Positions 1 through 14,821 of a DNA stretch of 64,000 bases are shown one piece after another; the stretch's first letter is position 1, and each line of letters begins with the position of its first letter. The position numbers and the translations under genes were made by a program. Origin of the DNA: Brenneria rubrifaciens (GTDB lineage Bacteria; Pseudomonadota; Gammaproteobacteria; Enterobacterales; Enterobacteriaceae); assembly GCF_005484945.1 (NCBI RefSeq), contig NZ_CP034035.1:2976001-3040000 (forward strand). The letters run 5' to 3'. The notes below the pieces were generated by a model. That model searched no databases, had not been told where the DNA came from, and saw nothing but the letters and a program-made list of their open reading frames with translations.

Positions 1-105
1 GAGGTATTTCAGTATAGACCTCATTGCCGCAGCATCTTGAATAAATAAACAGGCGAGTTAAAAAAGTACTAAATAGTAAAAACCGGGAAACCTGACCTTA
101 TGGCA
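1..105. other. Unassigned left edge
   Basis: No open reading frame, RNA gene or clear regulatory site is visible in these bases, which lie downstream of eno and beyond its terminator. The neighbouring gene lies outside the window. Confidence 0.4.
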
Positions 106-139
106 TAAAAAAATCCAGAAGCAGACCCACGCTTCTGGA
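106..139 (-). terminator. Intrinsic terminator of eno
   Basis: On the minus strand a 9-bp perfect stem (TCCAGAAGC / GCTTCTGGA, 8-nt loop) is followed by a run of seven T residues. It lies about 75 bp past the enolase stop codon, in the right orientation to end the pyrG-eno transcript. Confidence 0.85.
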
Positions 140-163
140 TTCTCCAGTCAATCACGCGATGCG

Positions 164-199
164 TTTGTCAGACTCGGGGCCAGCCCCGATTCCGACAAA
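164..199. repeat. REP-like imperfect palindrome
   Basis: The arms TTTGTC and GACAAA enclose an inner palindrome TCGGGGC-CA-GCCCCGA. The hairpin sits between the eno stop and its terminator and resembles the extragenic palindromes that follow many enterobacterial genes. A role in protecting the mRNA 3' end is inferred from position only. Confidence 0.5.
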
Positions 200-214
200 T
201 GCAACAAGCCGCGA

Positions 215-1546
<1,332 letters not shown>

Positions 1547-1569
1547 TCAGACAAACAACGCACGGCCGT

Positions 1570-1696
1570 TATATCCGTCATCTTTCACGTTGCAGGCGCG
1601 TCGGCTGCGCTCCCCCCCCCAATCACTGACTTATTGTGAGTTCATCGGGATTCGCCCGCTTACCGCCTTCCCGCACCGCGAAATTTATTGGGTATA
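1570..1696. repeat. ERIC (IRU) intergenic repeat
   Basis: The 127-bp segment opens with TTATATCCGTCATCTTTCAC and GCAGGCGCGTCGGCTGC and closes with TTATTGGGTATA. It carries degenerate versions of the ERIC core (AATCACTGACTTATTG, then TGAGTTCATCGGGATTC). Length, ends and internal order match the enterobacterial repetitive intergenic consensus. A run of nine C at 1612-1620 interrupts the left arm. It fills most of the gap between pyrG and eno and would be transcribed with them. Confidence 0.8.
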
Positions 1697-1720
1697 GATC
1701 GCGCGTTGCCGACAAAATCC

Positions 1721-3373
<1,653 letters not shown>

Positions 3374-3412
3374 TTAGGTTTAAAGACGATGGAAGTACCA
3401 AGACGGGAAAGT

Positions 3413-3441
3413 AGTATACCGGAACCTGCTGAACGCCACAA
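3413..3441 (-). promoter_or_regulatory. Putative pyrG promoter
   Basis: On the minus strand TTGTGG (3436-3441) and TATACT (3413-3418) are separated by exactly 17 bp, about 55 bp before the pyrG start. The -10 is strong and the -35 is moderate. Confidence 0.55.
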
Positions 3442-3505
3442 ATGTTCGTTTTGCTCATCGTGGCGCTCACGCCCCCGCGGTCTTGGGGATGTAATCCTAA
3501 AAATT

Positions 3506-3521
3506 CACTAATTTATTAGTG
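3506..3521. terminator. AT-rich hairpin after mazG
   Basis: CACTAAT-TT-ATTAGTG is a perfect 7-bp stem, followed on the minus strand by AATTTTT. It is 65 bp beyond the mazG stop. The stem is AT-rich, so termination may be weak. Confidence 0.35.
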
Positions 3522-3586
3522 GTAAAAAATCAACCAATTACATTTAACTAGCCCCAAAAAAAAGCAGCAAGCATTCAAATAGCCTG

Positions 3587-4399
3587 TCAGTGGGTATTTT
3601 CCTGCGCTTTCACTTTTTGCCACGCGGCTTCCATTTCGCTCAGCGACGCCTGTTCAAGTGATTTACCTGATGCTTTAACTATTTGTTCTACCTGACGAAA
3701 ACGGCGAGAAAACTTGCGATTTGCAGCCTGTAACGCACTCTCGGCCTTATGTCCCAGGTGACGAGAGAGATTGACTGTCGCGAACAATAAATCGCCAATC
3801 TCTTCGCCCAGTTTTTCTTCATCGACAATGGGTTGCCGCACTTCGTGCATGACTTCCTCGATCTCTTCATACACTTTGTCGACAACCGGTCCCAAACTGT
3901 GCCAATCAAAACCAACGGCAGCGCAGCGCTGTTGAATTTTTTGCGCTTTCATCAAGGCAGGCAATGCGTCGGGGATATCGTCCAGCGGGGAGTGGCGATC
4001 TTTTTCCGCGCGCTCCTGTGCTTTGGTTTGCTCCCAGTTCGCCAGCACCGCTTCGCTGTCGGCGAGTTCGGCATCGGCGAAAATATGCGGATGGCGGCGT
4101 TCCAGTTTATCGCTGATGGCGTTGCAAACATCGGAAAAATCAAATAGTCCTTGTTCCTGCGCCATCCGGGCATAAAACACCACCTGAAACAGCAGATCGC
4201 CAAGTTCGCCACGCAGGTCGTCAAAATCCTTACGGCTGATGGCGTCCAGCACTTCGTAAGTTTCTTCCAGCGTGTAAGGCGCAATGGTGTCAAAGGTCTG
4301 TTTACGATCCCACGGACAACCGTTTTCCGGATCGCGCAGGGTTTTCATGATGGCGAGCAGGCGTTCGATAGCGGGTGAAAGTGTAGCGGATACGGTCAT
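3587..4399 (-). CDS. mazG: Nucleoside triphosphate pyrophosphohydrolase MazG
   Basis: Hydrolyses (d)NTPs to monophosphate and pyrophosphate, cleaning the nucleotide pool. The 270-residue protein shows two MazG helical domains. The N-terminal one carries CPWDRKQTFDTIAPYTLEE with the acidic EETYEVLDA metal site; the second repeats this around EEIGDLLFATVNLSRH. Start ATG follows AGGAAC. It lies 138 bp downstream of relA. The mazEF toxin-antitoxin pair found between relA and mazG in E. coli is absent, as the gap is too short and has no matching ORFs. Confidence 0.95.
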   Translation of the reverse strand: MTVSATLSPAIERLLAIMKTLRDPENGCPWDRKQTFDTIAPYTLEETYEVLDAISRKDFDDLRGELGDLLFQVVFYARMAQEQGLFDFSDVCNAISDKLERRHPHIFADAELADSEAVLANWEQTKAQERAEKDRHSPLDDIPDALPALMKAQKIQQRCAAVGFDWHSLGPVVDKVYEEIEEVMHEVRQPIVDEEKLGEEIGDLLFATVNLSRHLGHKAESALQAANRKFSRRFRQVEQIVKASGKSLEQASLSEMEAAWQKVKAQENTH

Positions 4400-4537
4400 A
4401 GTGTTCCTGAAAATTAAACGATGATTGTTCTACGGTGGATGATGCAGGTAAAACGAGGGTTTCGTCGCTTCCATGCCATTTATCCCAGATAACGGTTTTC
4501 CTCCGCGCATATTTACGCAAAGGAAAACACCGCATCC

Positions 4538-6769
4538 TTACCCTCCCTGCTGGCGACGGGCATCAATCACATCCGGCAGTTGGTTGAGTTTGGCTAACAC
4601 GCGGCCCAGCACCTGCAAGTTGTATATCTCGATATCCATATCGATGGTGGCCAGTTGCTGTTTGGTATCGCTGCGGCTTGCCACGCCCAACACATTGACT
4701 TTCTCATTCGCCAGAATGGTGGTGATGTCGCGCAGCAACCCGCTGCGATCATTGGCAATCACCCTCACCACCAGCGAATAGCCGCTGGAGTAGCTCTCGC
4801 CCCACACCGCGTCGACAATTCGCTCCGGCGCGTGGCTGCGCAGATCGTCCAACTGCTCGCAGTCGGCGCGGTGAATGGAAATTCCCCGGCCGCGGGTGAT
4901 AAACCCGGTGATCTCGTCACCCGGAATCGGCTGACAGCAACGGGCAATGTGGTGCATCAGATTGCCAACGCCTTCAACCACCACGCGGCCGTTATCTTTG
5001 CCCCGTGGCGGCGACTGCTGGGATTTTTGCGTCAGTTGGCGCAGTGCCTCTCGATCCTGCTCTTCGGCGCTGGGCTGGTTAAGCTGCGATTGCAGGAAAT
5101 TAACCATCTGGTTGAGGCGCACATCGCCACCGCCAATACCCGCCAGCAGCTCGTCCAGCGAGTTCACGTTATAACGCGGCAACAGCAGCTTTTCCGCCGC
5201 CTTCATGCTAATGCCCAGATGCTCCAGTTCGTTATCCAGAATCTGGCGGCCCGCCAGAATATTCTTATCGCGATCCTGCTTGCGGAACCAGTTATGGATC
5301 TTTGAACGTCCGCGGCTGGTGGTGATGTACCCCAGATTCGGGTTCAGCCAGTCGCGGCTCGGATTCGGCTGCTTCTGGGTGATCACCTCGATCTGATCGC
5401 CCATTTGCAGCTGGTAGGTGAACGGCACGATGCGCCCGCCGATTTTCGCCCCGACGCAGCGGTGGCCGATATCACTATGAATATGGTAGGCAAAGTCGAG
5501 CGGCGTTGAGCCTGCGGGCAAATCGACCACGTCCCCTTTTGGCGTAAATACATAGACGCGGTCGTCAAACACCTGACTGCGGACTTCATCCAGTACCTCA
5601 TCGGAATCCGCCATCTCCTCCTGCCACGCAATCAGCTTGCGCAGCCAGGCGATGCGGCCCTCATAGCCGGAGCGTCCGCCTACCACCGTGCCTTCTTTAT
5701 ATTTCCAGTGTGCGGCGACGCCCAGTTCGGCATCTTCATGCATTTGGCGGGTACGAATTTGAATCTCAAGGGTTTTCCCGCCCGGCCCCAATACCACGGT
5801 ATGAATGGATTGATAACCGTTCGGTTTCGGGTTGGCGACATAGTCGTCAAATTCATCCGGCAGATGACGGTAATGGGTATGTACAATCCCCAGCGCGCCG
5901 TAGCAATCCTGCAAGCGTTCCACTACGATACGCACCGCCCGCACATCGAACAGTTCATCGAACGACAGGGATTTTTTCTGCATCTTGCGCCAGATACTGT
6001 AGATATGTTTGGGACGGCCGTAGACTTCCGCCTGTACCCCCTCTTCTTTCATCGCGGTACGCAGCGTTTTGACAAAGTCGTCAATGTACTGTTCGCGATC
6101 GATACGGCGCTCGTGCAGCAGCGTCGCGATACGCTTGTACTCTTCAGGGTGTAAATAGCGGAAGCAGAAGTCCTCCAGTTCCCATTTGAGCTGCCCGATC
6201 CCCAGCCGGTTGGCCAGAGGCGCGTAAATATTGGTGCATTCTTTGGCCGCCAGCACCCGTTCTTCTTCGGGAGCGTCTTTCACTTCGCGCAGGTGCGCAA
6301 TGCGTTCGGCCAGTTTGATGACCACACAGCGGAAATCTTCCACCATCGCCAGCAGCATACGGCGAATGTTATCCACCTGTTCAGAGGCAACTGAATCATG
6401 TTGCGTGGCTTTCAGTTGGCGGATTGCATCCATATCACGCACGCCGTGCACCAGCTCTGCGATGTTGTTGCCAAACTTTTCCCGTAGCGTGGCCTCATCC
6501 ACCACATTGGCATTGGCGAGCGGAAACAGCATCGCCGCGCGCATGCTGTCATTGTCCATGCTCAGGGTGGAGAGGATTTCCACCATTTCAATGCCGCGCC
6601 ATAACAGCAGCAAGGCATCGGGATGATCTTGCGTTTGCTGTTCACAGTAGCGCCAGGTTTCGGCTAAACGTTCACATGACTGTTGACTGGCTATGCCAAG
6701 CGAAGCAATCCACGCGTCAGGTGCGAATTCACCAGCCGTATTCAAATGCGCACTTCTTACCGCAACCAT
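4538..6769 (-). CDS. relA: GTP pyrophosphokinase RelA
   Basis: Ribosome-associated (p)ppGpp synthetase of the stringent response. The 743-residue length fits the family. Domains in order: an inactive HD hydrolase-like region (the catalytic His-Asp is replaced in LFPLANANVVDE, as in other RelA proteins), the synthetase domain (YGRPKHIYSIWRKM, RIVV, NGYQSIHTVV), a TGS domain (VYVFTPKGDVVDLPAGSTPLDFAYHIHS has the typical features), a Cys/His-rich segment (HHIARCCQPIPGD) and a C-terminal ACT domain. ATG follows GGGAGAAATT. It starts 14 bp after rlmD stops, suggesting cotranscription from rlmD. Confidence 0.97.
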   Translation of the reverse strand: MVAVRSAHLNTAGEFAPDAWIASLGIASQQSCERLAETWRYCEQQTQDHPDALLLLWRGIEMVEILSTLSMDNDSMRAAMLFPLANANVVDEATLREKFGNNIAELVHGVRDMDAIRQLKATQHDSVASEQVDNIRRMLLAMVEDFRCVVIKLAERIAHLREVKDAPEEERVLAAKECTNIYAPLANRLGIGQLKWELEDFCFRYLHPEEYKRIATLLHERRIDREQYIDDFVKTLRTAMKEEGVQAEVYGRPKHIYSIWRKMQKKSLSFDELFDVRAVRIVVERLQDCYGALGIVHTHYRHLPDEFDDYVANPKPNGYQSIHTVVLGPGGKTLEIQIRTRQMHEDAELGVAAHWKYKEGTVVGGRSGYEGRIAWLRKLIAWQEEMADSDEVLDEVRSQVFDDRVYVFTPKGDVVDLPAGSTPLDFAYHIHSDIGHRCVGAKIGGRIVPFTYQLQMGDQIEVITQKQPNPSRDWLNPNLGYITTSRGRSKIHNWFRKQDRDKNILAGRQILDNELEHLGISMKAAEKLLLPRYNVNSLDELLAGIGGGDVRLNQMVNFLQSQLNQPSAEEQDREALRQLTQKSQQSPPRGKDNGRVVVEGVGNLMHHIARCCQPIPGDEITGFITRGRGISIHRADCEQLDDLRSHAPERIVDAVWGESYSSGYSLVVRVIANDRSGLLRDITTILANEKVNVLGVASRSDTKQQLATIDMDIEIYNLQVLGRVLAKLNQLPDVIDARRQQGG

Positions 6770-6783
6770 AATTTCTCCCTACG

Positions 6784-8127
6784 TTACCGTCGGCCAGAAC
6801 CTTGCAAAAACAATGCCATAGATTCAAGGTGCCCGGTATGTGGAAACATATCCAGCATGGCGACGTTCGCCAGCCGATAACCGGCCGCGAGCAATATTTT
6901 GCTGTCGCGCGCCAGCGTCGTGGGATTACAGGATACGTAAACCACACGCTGAGGCGCGAGTTTGACGATCTGCGCCATCACGCCCGCTGCGCCAGCTCGT
7001 GCCGGATCTAGCAATATTTTATCAAAACCCTGGGCAGCCCAGGGCTGCCGAGTGACATCATCTTCGAGATTTTGGTGAAAAAATGTGACATTACCGATCG
7101 CGTTACGCCGGGCATTCTCGCGCCCTTTTTCCACCAGGGCCACGACGCCTTCCACGCCAACCACGCGGGCCGCCCGCTGCGCCAGCGGGAGGGTAAAATT
7201 GCCCATGCCGCAAAACAGATCCAGGATGCTGTCCTGTGGCTGAACATCCAGCCAGGCCAGCGCTTGCGCGACCATCTGCTGGTTAACCGCATCATTGACC
7301 TGAATAAAATCCCGCGGACTGAACGCCAGCTCCAATCCCGCAATCCGATACACCGGCGTTTCGCCGGAAAGACACATCAGCGACGCCGCATCGGGCGCCA
7401 GATAAACCGCGACGCCGCGCCGTTGCGCGAAATCACGCAGCGCCTGCGTATCGGCCGGACTCAGCGAGTCCAGATGGCGCAATACCACTAGCGGCCCGTT
7501 GTCCGCCAGCACCAGCTCCACATGCCCCAGCCGTTTCACCGCTTGCAGGCGGCTCAGGCAGTCACGCAGCGGCGTCAGCAGATTTTCCAGCTCCGGGCGC
7601 AATACCGGACAGGCGTTGATGTTCACCAGATCGTGGGAACCCGCCTGTCGATAGCCCATAATCAGCCGGTCCTGTTTCGCCTGCTGTTTTCCCTGAAAAT
7701 AGTATAATGCAAGCCGGGCGCGCCGCCGGTAGGCATAAGATGGCCCGGCGAGCATCGTCACCGGCAGTGAAGCGCCGTCCATTTCATAGGACATCATGCG
7801 CTTGAGCGCCGACGCTTTGCTACGCTGTTGCAGTTCAATATCGGCATGCTGCTGCTGGCAGCCGCCGCACGTATTGAAATGCGGGCACGCCGGTTCAACG
7901 CGTTCAGCGCTGCGCGTCAAAATACGTTTAAGTTTTGCATGAGCGAACTGGCGCTTTTCATCGGTCAGTTGAATTTCGGCCCGTTCTCCCGGCAGAGCAC
8001 CGGTCACAAAAATGGTTTTCCCTTGATGCCGTGCCACGCCCTGACCAAAAGGATCGAGAGAGTCCACCGTCACCGTGATTGTTCGCCGGGTCGTCACGCG
8101 CCGGTTTGAAGAGTAGAATTGCGCCAT
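6784..8127 (-). CDS. rlmD: 23S rRNA (uracil-1939-C5)-methyltransferase
   Basis: S-adenosylmethionine-dependent methyltransferase acting on 23S rRNA U1939 (formerly rumA). The 447-residue protein has an N-terminal TRAM domain, a [4Fe-4S] cysteine cluster in [14 protein letters not shown], a SAM-binding fold starting at [14 protein letters not shown], and the catalytic cysteine in [13 protein letters not shown]. It is divergent from barA across 140 bp and lies immediately upstream of relA, the same arrangement as E. coli rlmD-relA/barA. Confidence 0.96.
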   Translation of the reverse strand: MAQFYSSNRRVTTRRTITVTVDSLDPFGQGVARHQGKTIFVTGALPGERAEIQLTDEKRQFAHAKLKRILTRSAERVEPACPHFNTCGGCQQQHADIELQQRSKASALKRMMSYEMDGASLPVTMLAGPSYAYRRRARLALYYFQGKQQAKQDRLIMGYRQAGSHDLVNINACPVLRPELENLLTPLRDCLSRLQAVKRLGHVELVLADNGPLVVLRHLDSLSPADTQALRDFAQRRGVAVYLAPDAASLMCLSGETPVYRIAGLELAFSPRDFIQVNDAVNQQMVAQALAWLDVQPQDSILDLFCGMGNFTLPLAQRAARVVGVEGVVALVEKGRENARRNAIGNVTFFHQNLEDDVTRQPWAAQGFDKILLDPARAGAAGVMAQIVKLAPQRVVYVSCNPTTLARDSKILLAAGYRLANVAMLDMFPHTGHLESMALFLQGSGRR

Positions 8128-8267
8128 AGTTTACGATTGTTTTATCTGTACAATGATTTTTTTAAACTTTATCTACCCAACAGATTTCAAGATGCCGGAA
8201 ACCCAAAACACCTGTCATTCGGAAGATAACGGGTAAGACGTGCTTAATTCTCCCACATTGGAACCCC

Positions 8268-11057
8268 ATGACCAAATACAGTCTGCGCGCACGCATGTTG
8301 ATAATGATTCTGGCTCCGACATTAATTATCGGACTGCTGCTCAGCGCCTTTTTCGTCGTCCATCGCTTTAACCAACTCCAGACGCAGTTGGCCGAGGTCG
8401 GTACGAGCATCATCGAACCGCTGGCCATCACCAGCGCTTACCTCATGGCGCAGCAACAGCAAAAAACCATCCAGCCGTTGATCAATACGATCCACCGCAA
8501 TCATTCCGGCATTATCCGAACCATCAGCGTGTTTAATGAGAAAAACCAACTGCTGGCAACCAGCAATGTGCGCCACATTGAAGTACTGTCGTCGTTAATC
8601 AATGATGTCTCCGTCGAGCGCGATTTGCACCAGCACCAGATGGATAATTTGCTGATCCTGCATATGCCCATCCGGGCCGACAGTGAATTTATCGCCAGCA
8701 GTATCCCGCCTTCCATCCATGGCAGCAGCGCGCCGATCGGCTATATCGTCATTGAATTGGATCTTACCGAGTTTAAGCTCCAGCAATATAAGGAAGTTTT
8801 CATCGCCGCCTTTATGCTCTTGCTTTGTCTGGGTGTGGCCGTGCTGTTTGCCTATCATCTGATGCAGAATGTGACGGTACCGATTCGTAATATGGTCGAT
8901 ACCGTGGATCGTATCCGCCGCGGTCAGTTGGACAGCCGGGTGGAAGGTCACATGTTGGGCGAACTGGATATGCTGAAAAATGGCATCAATTCCATGGCCA
9001 TGTCACTCACCGCCTACCACGAAGAAATGCAACAAAATATCGATCAGGCTACGTACGATTTACGTGAAACGCTGGAACAGATGGAGATCCAGAACGTTGA
9101 GCTGGATATTGCCAAAAAACGCGCCCAGGAAGCGGCACGTATTAAATCCGAGTTTCTGGCGAACATGTCGCATGAGCTGAGAACGCCGTTGAACGGCGTG
9201 ATTGGCTTTACCCGCCAGACGCTGAAAACGCCGTTGAATACCACGCAAACTGATTATCTGCGCACCATTGAGCGCTCCGCCAACAACCTGTTGACTATCA
9301 TCAATGATGTGCTGGACTTTTCCAAGCTGGAGGCGGGCAAACTGGTTCTGGAGCATATCCCGTTCTCGCTGCACGATACGCTGGATGAAGTGGTCGTGCT
9401 GTTGGCCCATACCGCCCACGAAAAAGGATTGGAGTTGACGCTGGATATCCAGAAAGATCTCCCGGAACAGTTCGTCGGCGACCCGCTGCGCCTACAGCAA
9501 ATCATCACCAATCTGCTGGGCAACGCCATTAAATTTACCGAACAGGGCAACATTGACATTCGGGTTGAAAAACGCAGGCAGAAGCACAATGACGTTCAGT
9601 TGGAAATTCAAATCCGCGATACCGGGATTGGCATTGCCGAGTCGCAGCAGTCGCAACTGTTTCAGGCTTTCCGTCAGGCCGACACCAGCATATCCCGGCG
9701 CCACGGCGGTACGGGGCTGGGGCTGGTGATTACCCAGCGTCTGGTCAAAGAGATGGGGGGAGAGATCAGTTTCCAGAGCCAGTTAAACCGGGGCTCGACC
9801 TTCTGGTTCCGTATCAATTTACCGCTGAACCCACATGCGATTACCCGCAAGCCGGATTACGGCCTGTTGCAGGGCAAACATCTGGCGTATGTTGAATCCA
9901 ACCCGGCGGCGGCTCAGGCAACGCTGGACATCCTGAGTCAGGCGCCGGTGAGCGTTAGCTATAGCCCGACGCTGGAACAGCTCCCCGAAGCCGCATTCGA
10001 TATCCTGTTGCTTGGTATTCCTGTGAAGTATCGCAACACCCTGCTGGACTATACGCCGAAGTTGCGTGACGTCTGCCGTCGTGCGCCCTGTGTGATCCTG
10101 GCGCTGCCCAGCCTCGCTCAAATGGACGCAGAGCAGCTCAAGCTATTTGGTGTTCATGACTGCCTGAGTAAACCCATCTCCGCGCCGCGGTTATTACCGC
10201 TGCTGCAAGACCCTTCCCTGTTCCAACCCTCGCTGTTGCCGGTAAACACGCCGGATCTCCCGTCCCGGACGCCACATCCGGCCCCACTGCCGTTGAGCGT
10301 GATGGCCGTGGATGACAATCCGGCCAACCTCAAGTTGATCGGCGCGTTGCTGGAAGAGCAGGTCGAAAAAATCATTTTGTGTGAAAACGGCGCCGATGCC
10401 ATTTCTCAGGCCAATAATTACCCTGTGGATATCATTCTTATGGATATCCAGATGCCGTACATGGACGGTATCCGTACCAGCGAACTGATCCGCCAGTTAC
10501 CCCATCATGCCCATACCCCTATCGTCGCCGTCACCGCACACACGATGGATGACGAACGCAAACACCTGCTGCAATCGGGCATGGATGATTATCTTGCCAA
10601 ACCGATTGATGAGCAGATGCTGAAAAACGTGCTGACCAGATACTCGCATACCAAAGGCGTTGCGCATCCGTCGGAGGAACACGATGACAGCCAGCTCTCG
10701 CTGGACTGGACGCTGGCGCAACGTCAGGCCGGCAATAAACCCCAATTGGCGAACGACCTGTTAGAGATGCTTCTGGATTTTCTGCCGGAAGTTCGCCACA
10801 GGATTGAAGATATGTTGAGCGGTCAGGAGGACGATAAACTTATTGATTTAGTCCACAAATTACATGGAAGTTGCAGTTACAGCGGCGTTCCGCGGTTACA
10901 ACGCATTTGCCATTATCTGGAACAGCAGTTACGCGCAGGCGTTCATGTCAGCGTGCTGGAACCGGAATGGCTGGAACTGTTGGATGAGATAGAAAACGTC
11001 ACCGACGCGGCGAAGTTACATTTTCAAACCCTCTGCCGCGGCGGGCAAGGGCTTTAG
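8268..11057 (+). CDS. barA: Hybrid sensor histidine kinase BarA
   Basis: Tripartite membrane sensor of the BarA-UvrY (GacS-GacA) system, which controls the Csr small RNAs; in soft-rot bacteria the orthologue governs virulence enzymes. The 929-residue protein has TM1 at about 10-31, a periplasmic loop, TM2 at about 175-198, a HAMP linker, a HisKA domain with the phospho-acceptor His302 ([11 protein letters not shown]), an ATPase domain with DTGIGI and GGTGLGL, a receiver domain with Asp726 ([12 protein letters not shown]), and a C-terminal HPt domain with His866 ([11 protein letters not shown]). All phosphorelay residues are present. Divergent from rlmD as in E. coli. The cognate regulator uvrY is not in the window. 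Confidence 0.97.
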   Translation: MTKYSLRARMLIMILAPTLIIGLLLSAFFVVHRFNQLQTQLAEVGTSIIEPLAITSAYLMAQQQQKTIQPLINTIHRNHSGIIRTISVFNEKNQLLATSNVRHIEVLSSLINDVSVERDLHQHQMDNLLILHMPIRADSEFIASSIPPSIHGSSAPIGYIVIELDLTEFKLQQYKEVFIAAFMLLLCLGVAVLFAYHLMQNVTVPIRNMVDTVDRIRRGQLDSRVEGHMLGELDMLKNGINSMAMSLTAYHEEMQQNIDQATYDLRETLEQMEIQNVELDIAKKRAQEAARIKSEFLANMSHELRTPLNGVIGFTRQTLKTPLNTTQTDYLRTIERSANNLLTIINDVLDFSKLEAGKLVLEHIPFSLHDTLDEVVVLLAHTAHEKGLELTLDIQKDLPEQFVGDPLRLQQIITNLLGNAIKFTEQGNIDIRVEKRRQKHNDVQLEIQIRDTGIGIAESQQSQLFQAFRQADTSISRRHGGTGLGLVITQRLVKEMGGEISFQSQLNRGSTFWFRINLPLNPHAITRKPDYGLLQGKHLAYVESNPAAAQATLDILSQAPVSVSYSPTLEQLPEAAFDILLLGIPVKYRNTLLDYTPKLRDVCRRAPCVILALPSLAQMDAEQLKLFGVHDCLSKPISAPRLLPLLQDPSLFQPSLLPVNTPDLPSRTPHPAPLPLSVMAVDDNPANLKLIGALLEEQVEKIILCENGADAISQANNYPVDIILMDIQMPYMDGIRTSELIRQLPHHAHTPIVAVTAHTMDDERKHLLQSGMDDYLAKPIDEQMLKNVLTRYSHTKGVAHPSEEHDDSQLSLDWTLAQRQAGNKPQLANDLLEMLLDFLPEVRHRIEDMLSGQEDDKLIDLVHKLHGSCSYSGVPRLQRICHYLEQQLRAGVHVSVLEPEWLELLDEIENVTDAAKLHFQTLCRGGQGL

Positions 11058-11086
11058 GGACGCCCCTGCCCTTTCATCCTGATGCG

Positions 11087-12229
11087 CTACCCCAAATCCT
11101 TCGATAATTTGATGGTGGCGGCAATGTTGCGCGCAGTCAGACGCACATTTTCCGCAGCGTTATCCAATGCTTCTTCCAGCGAGCAGATGTTGTACAACAC
11201 GCTGAATACCGCATCCAGACCATGTTCATGCACCACGCCGACATCTTTGGTCAGGCTGCCGGCAATACCGATCACCGGCTTTTTGTAACGTTTCGCTACC
11301 CTGGCGACGCCAATCGGCACTTTGCCATGAATCGTCTGGCTATCAATCCGTCCTTCGCCGGTAATCACCAGCGTAGCGTCCCTGACCAGTTCATCCAGCC
11401 CCAGAGCTTCGGTCACAATCTCAATGCCCTGGCGCAATTCGGCGCCGCAGAACGCCTGTAACGCCGCGCCCATACCGCCCGCGGCGCCAGCGCCGGGCAC
11501 CTGTTCAACGTCCCTATCCAGATCGCGGCGGATAACCGCGGCATAATGCTTCAGAGCGTTGTCGAGCTGTTCGATCATTTCAGCCGTCGCACCTTTCTGC
11601 GGACCAAATATCGCCGATGCGCCCTGATGCCCAGTCAAGGGGTTGGTCACATCGCAGGCTACTTCAAAACGGCAATCGTTAATGCGCGGGTCCAATTTAT
11701 GAATGTCTATGCTTGCCAGCTTTTCCAGCGCGCCACCGCCATAACCAATCTGCCTGCCGGTATCATCAAGCAGTTTTGCACCTAATGCCTGCGCCATTCC
11801 CGAACCGCCGTCATTGGTAGCGCTGCCGCCAATGCCGATAATGCAGTGCTTAACGCCATGATCCAGTGCGCAGCGAATCAACTCGCCCGTACCATAGCTG
11901 GTGGTCAGCAACGGGTTGCGCTGCTGGGCGGGCACGCGCTCAAGCCCGCTCGCCGCGGCCATCTCGATAAACGCCGTTTTTTCATCACCCGACAGGCCAA
12001 AAAATGCGTCAATCCTGTCCCCCAACGGCCCCGTCACCTCCACCTCTACAATCTTGCCGTGGGTGGCCGCCACCATCGCCTCCACAGTGCCCTCGCCCCC
12101 ATCGGCGACCGGCAGTTTGACGTAGCAGGCATCGGGGAAGATGTCACGAAATCCCTTTTCGATCTGAGCGGCAACCTCTTGCGCAGATAAGCTCTCTTTA
12201 TAAGAATCCGGTGCAATAACTATTTTCAT
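11087..12229 (-). CDS. garK: Glycerate 2-kinase
   Basis: Phosphorylates D-glycerate to 2-phosphoglycerate, the last step of galactarate/glucarate breakdown. The 380-residue protein begins MKIVIAPDSYKESLSA and shows ADGGEGTVEAM, the IGIGGSATNDGG loop, GAGAAGGMGAAL and VITGEGRIDSQT, all hallmarks of the GarK/GlxK family at its usual length. Upstream on the same strand is only a stump of garR, which in E. coli precedes garK. The gene thus survives from a broken gar operon, and its promoter is unclear. It may now serve general glycerate salvage. GarK rather than GlxK is chosen because of overall resemblance and the garR stump. Confidence 0.93.
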   Translation of the reverse strand: MKIVIAPDSYKESLSAQEVAAQIEKGFRDIFPDACYVKLPVADGGEGTVEAMVAATHGKIVEVEVTGPLGDRIDAFFGLSGDEKTAFIEMAAASGLERVPAQQRNPLLTTSYGTGELIRCALDHGVKHCIIGIGGSATNDGGSGMAQALGAKLLDDTGRQIGYGGGALEKLASIDIHKLDPRINDCRFEVACDVTNPLTGHQGASAIFGPQKGATAEMIEQLDNALKHYAAVIRRDLDRDVEQVPGAGAAGGMGAALQAFCGAELRQGIEIVTEALGLDELVRDATLVITGEGRIDSQTIHGKVPIGVARVAKRYKKPVIGIAGSLTKDVGVVHEHGLDAVFSVLYNICSLEEALDNAAENVRLTARNIAATIKLSKDLG

Positions 12230-12320
12230 AAACGTCCCGATTTCATATACGTCCCGATTGAATCAATGGTCCGTGTTGCAGAATCGGCGCTTATCTGAAT
12301 GATTACCCCGACAACCAGAC

Positions 12321-12342
12321 CGGCATACCACCGCGTATGCCG
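12321..12342. terminator. Hairpin between garR stump and garK
   Basis: CGGCATAC and GTATGCCG form a perfect 8-bp stem with a 6-nt loop. No T run follows on either strand, so it may be a processing or protein site rather than a terminator. Confidence 0.3.
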
Positions 12343-12363
12343 ATCCGATAACCCTCAATCAGC

Positions 12364-12486
12364 CTACCGCGTAACTTCAATTTTAGCCGACTTTTCATAA
12401 TAGCAGGCCAGCGCGCTGTGATCGGCCGTGCCCAGATCGTCCGCTCCCAGCGCCTGCATCATCTCCATGACGGCTGCGGGGAGCGG
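12364..12486 (-). pseudogene. garR: garR remnant (tartronate semialdehyde reductase C-terminus)
   Basis: Minus-strand translation of 12483-12364 gives 39 residues ending in a stop. They include AAVMEMMQAL and TADHSALACYYEK followed by IEVTR, which match the extreme C-terminus of 2-hydroxy-3-oxopropionate reductase GarR. An in-frame TAA lies three codons upstream of the homologous part, so about 250 residues are missing. The position directly upstream of garK is where garR sits in E. coli. The rest was evidently lost in the rearrangement that placed ypeB-ligA here. Confidence 0.8.
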
Positions 12487-12509
12487 GTCACTTTATTTAA
12501 ATCTATATT

Positions 12510-12734
12510 TTATGAACCGTCGGTTCGCTTCAGTGGTTTCACCAGTCCCTGTAGACCTTCTATCTTGATCGCCAGCGTGATTTTCATCAACTCCCCCAAC
12601 CGTCCATTGGGAAACTCCCCTTTGCGGGCGAACCATAACAGGTATTCTTCCGGCAGATCGATCAGAGCACGCCCCTGATATTTACCAAACGGCATTGGCA
12701 TATTGGCAATCTCAATCAGGTCTTCTTTTTCCAC
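12510..12734 (-). CDS. ypeB: DUF3820 family protein YpeB
   Basis: A small 74-residue cytoplasmic protein of unknown function. The core MPMPFGKYQGRALIDLPEEY followed by LLWFARKGEFP is the DUF3820 signature, also seen in nuclease-associated proteins. The start chosen is GTG at 12734 (VEKEDLIEIA in plain translation), which has GGGGGAG at good spacing and lies 4 bp after the ligA stop. A longer reading frame into ligA is not needed. The ligA-ypeB pairing is the same as in E. coli. Confidence 0.85.
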   Translation of the reverse strand: MEKEDLIEIANMPMPFGKYQGRALIDLPEEYLLWFARKGEFPNGRLGELMKITLAIKIEGLQGLVKPLKRTDGS

Positions 12735-12738
12735 CGGC

Positions 12739-14814
<2,076 letters not shown>

Positions 14815-14821
14815 TCATCCG

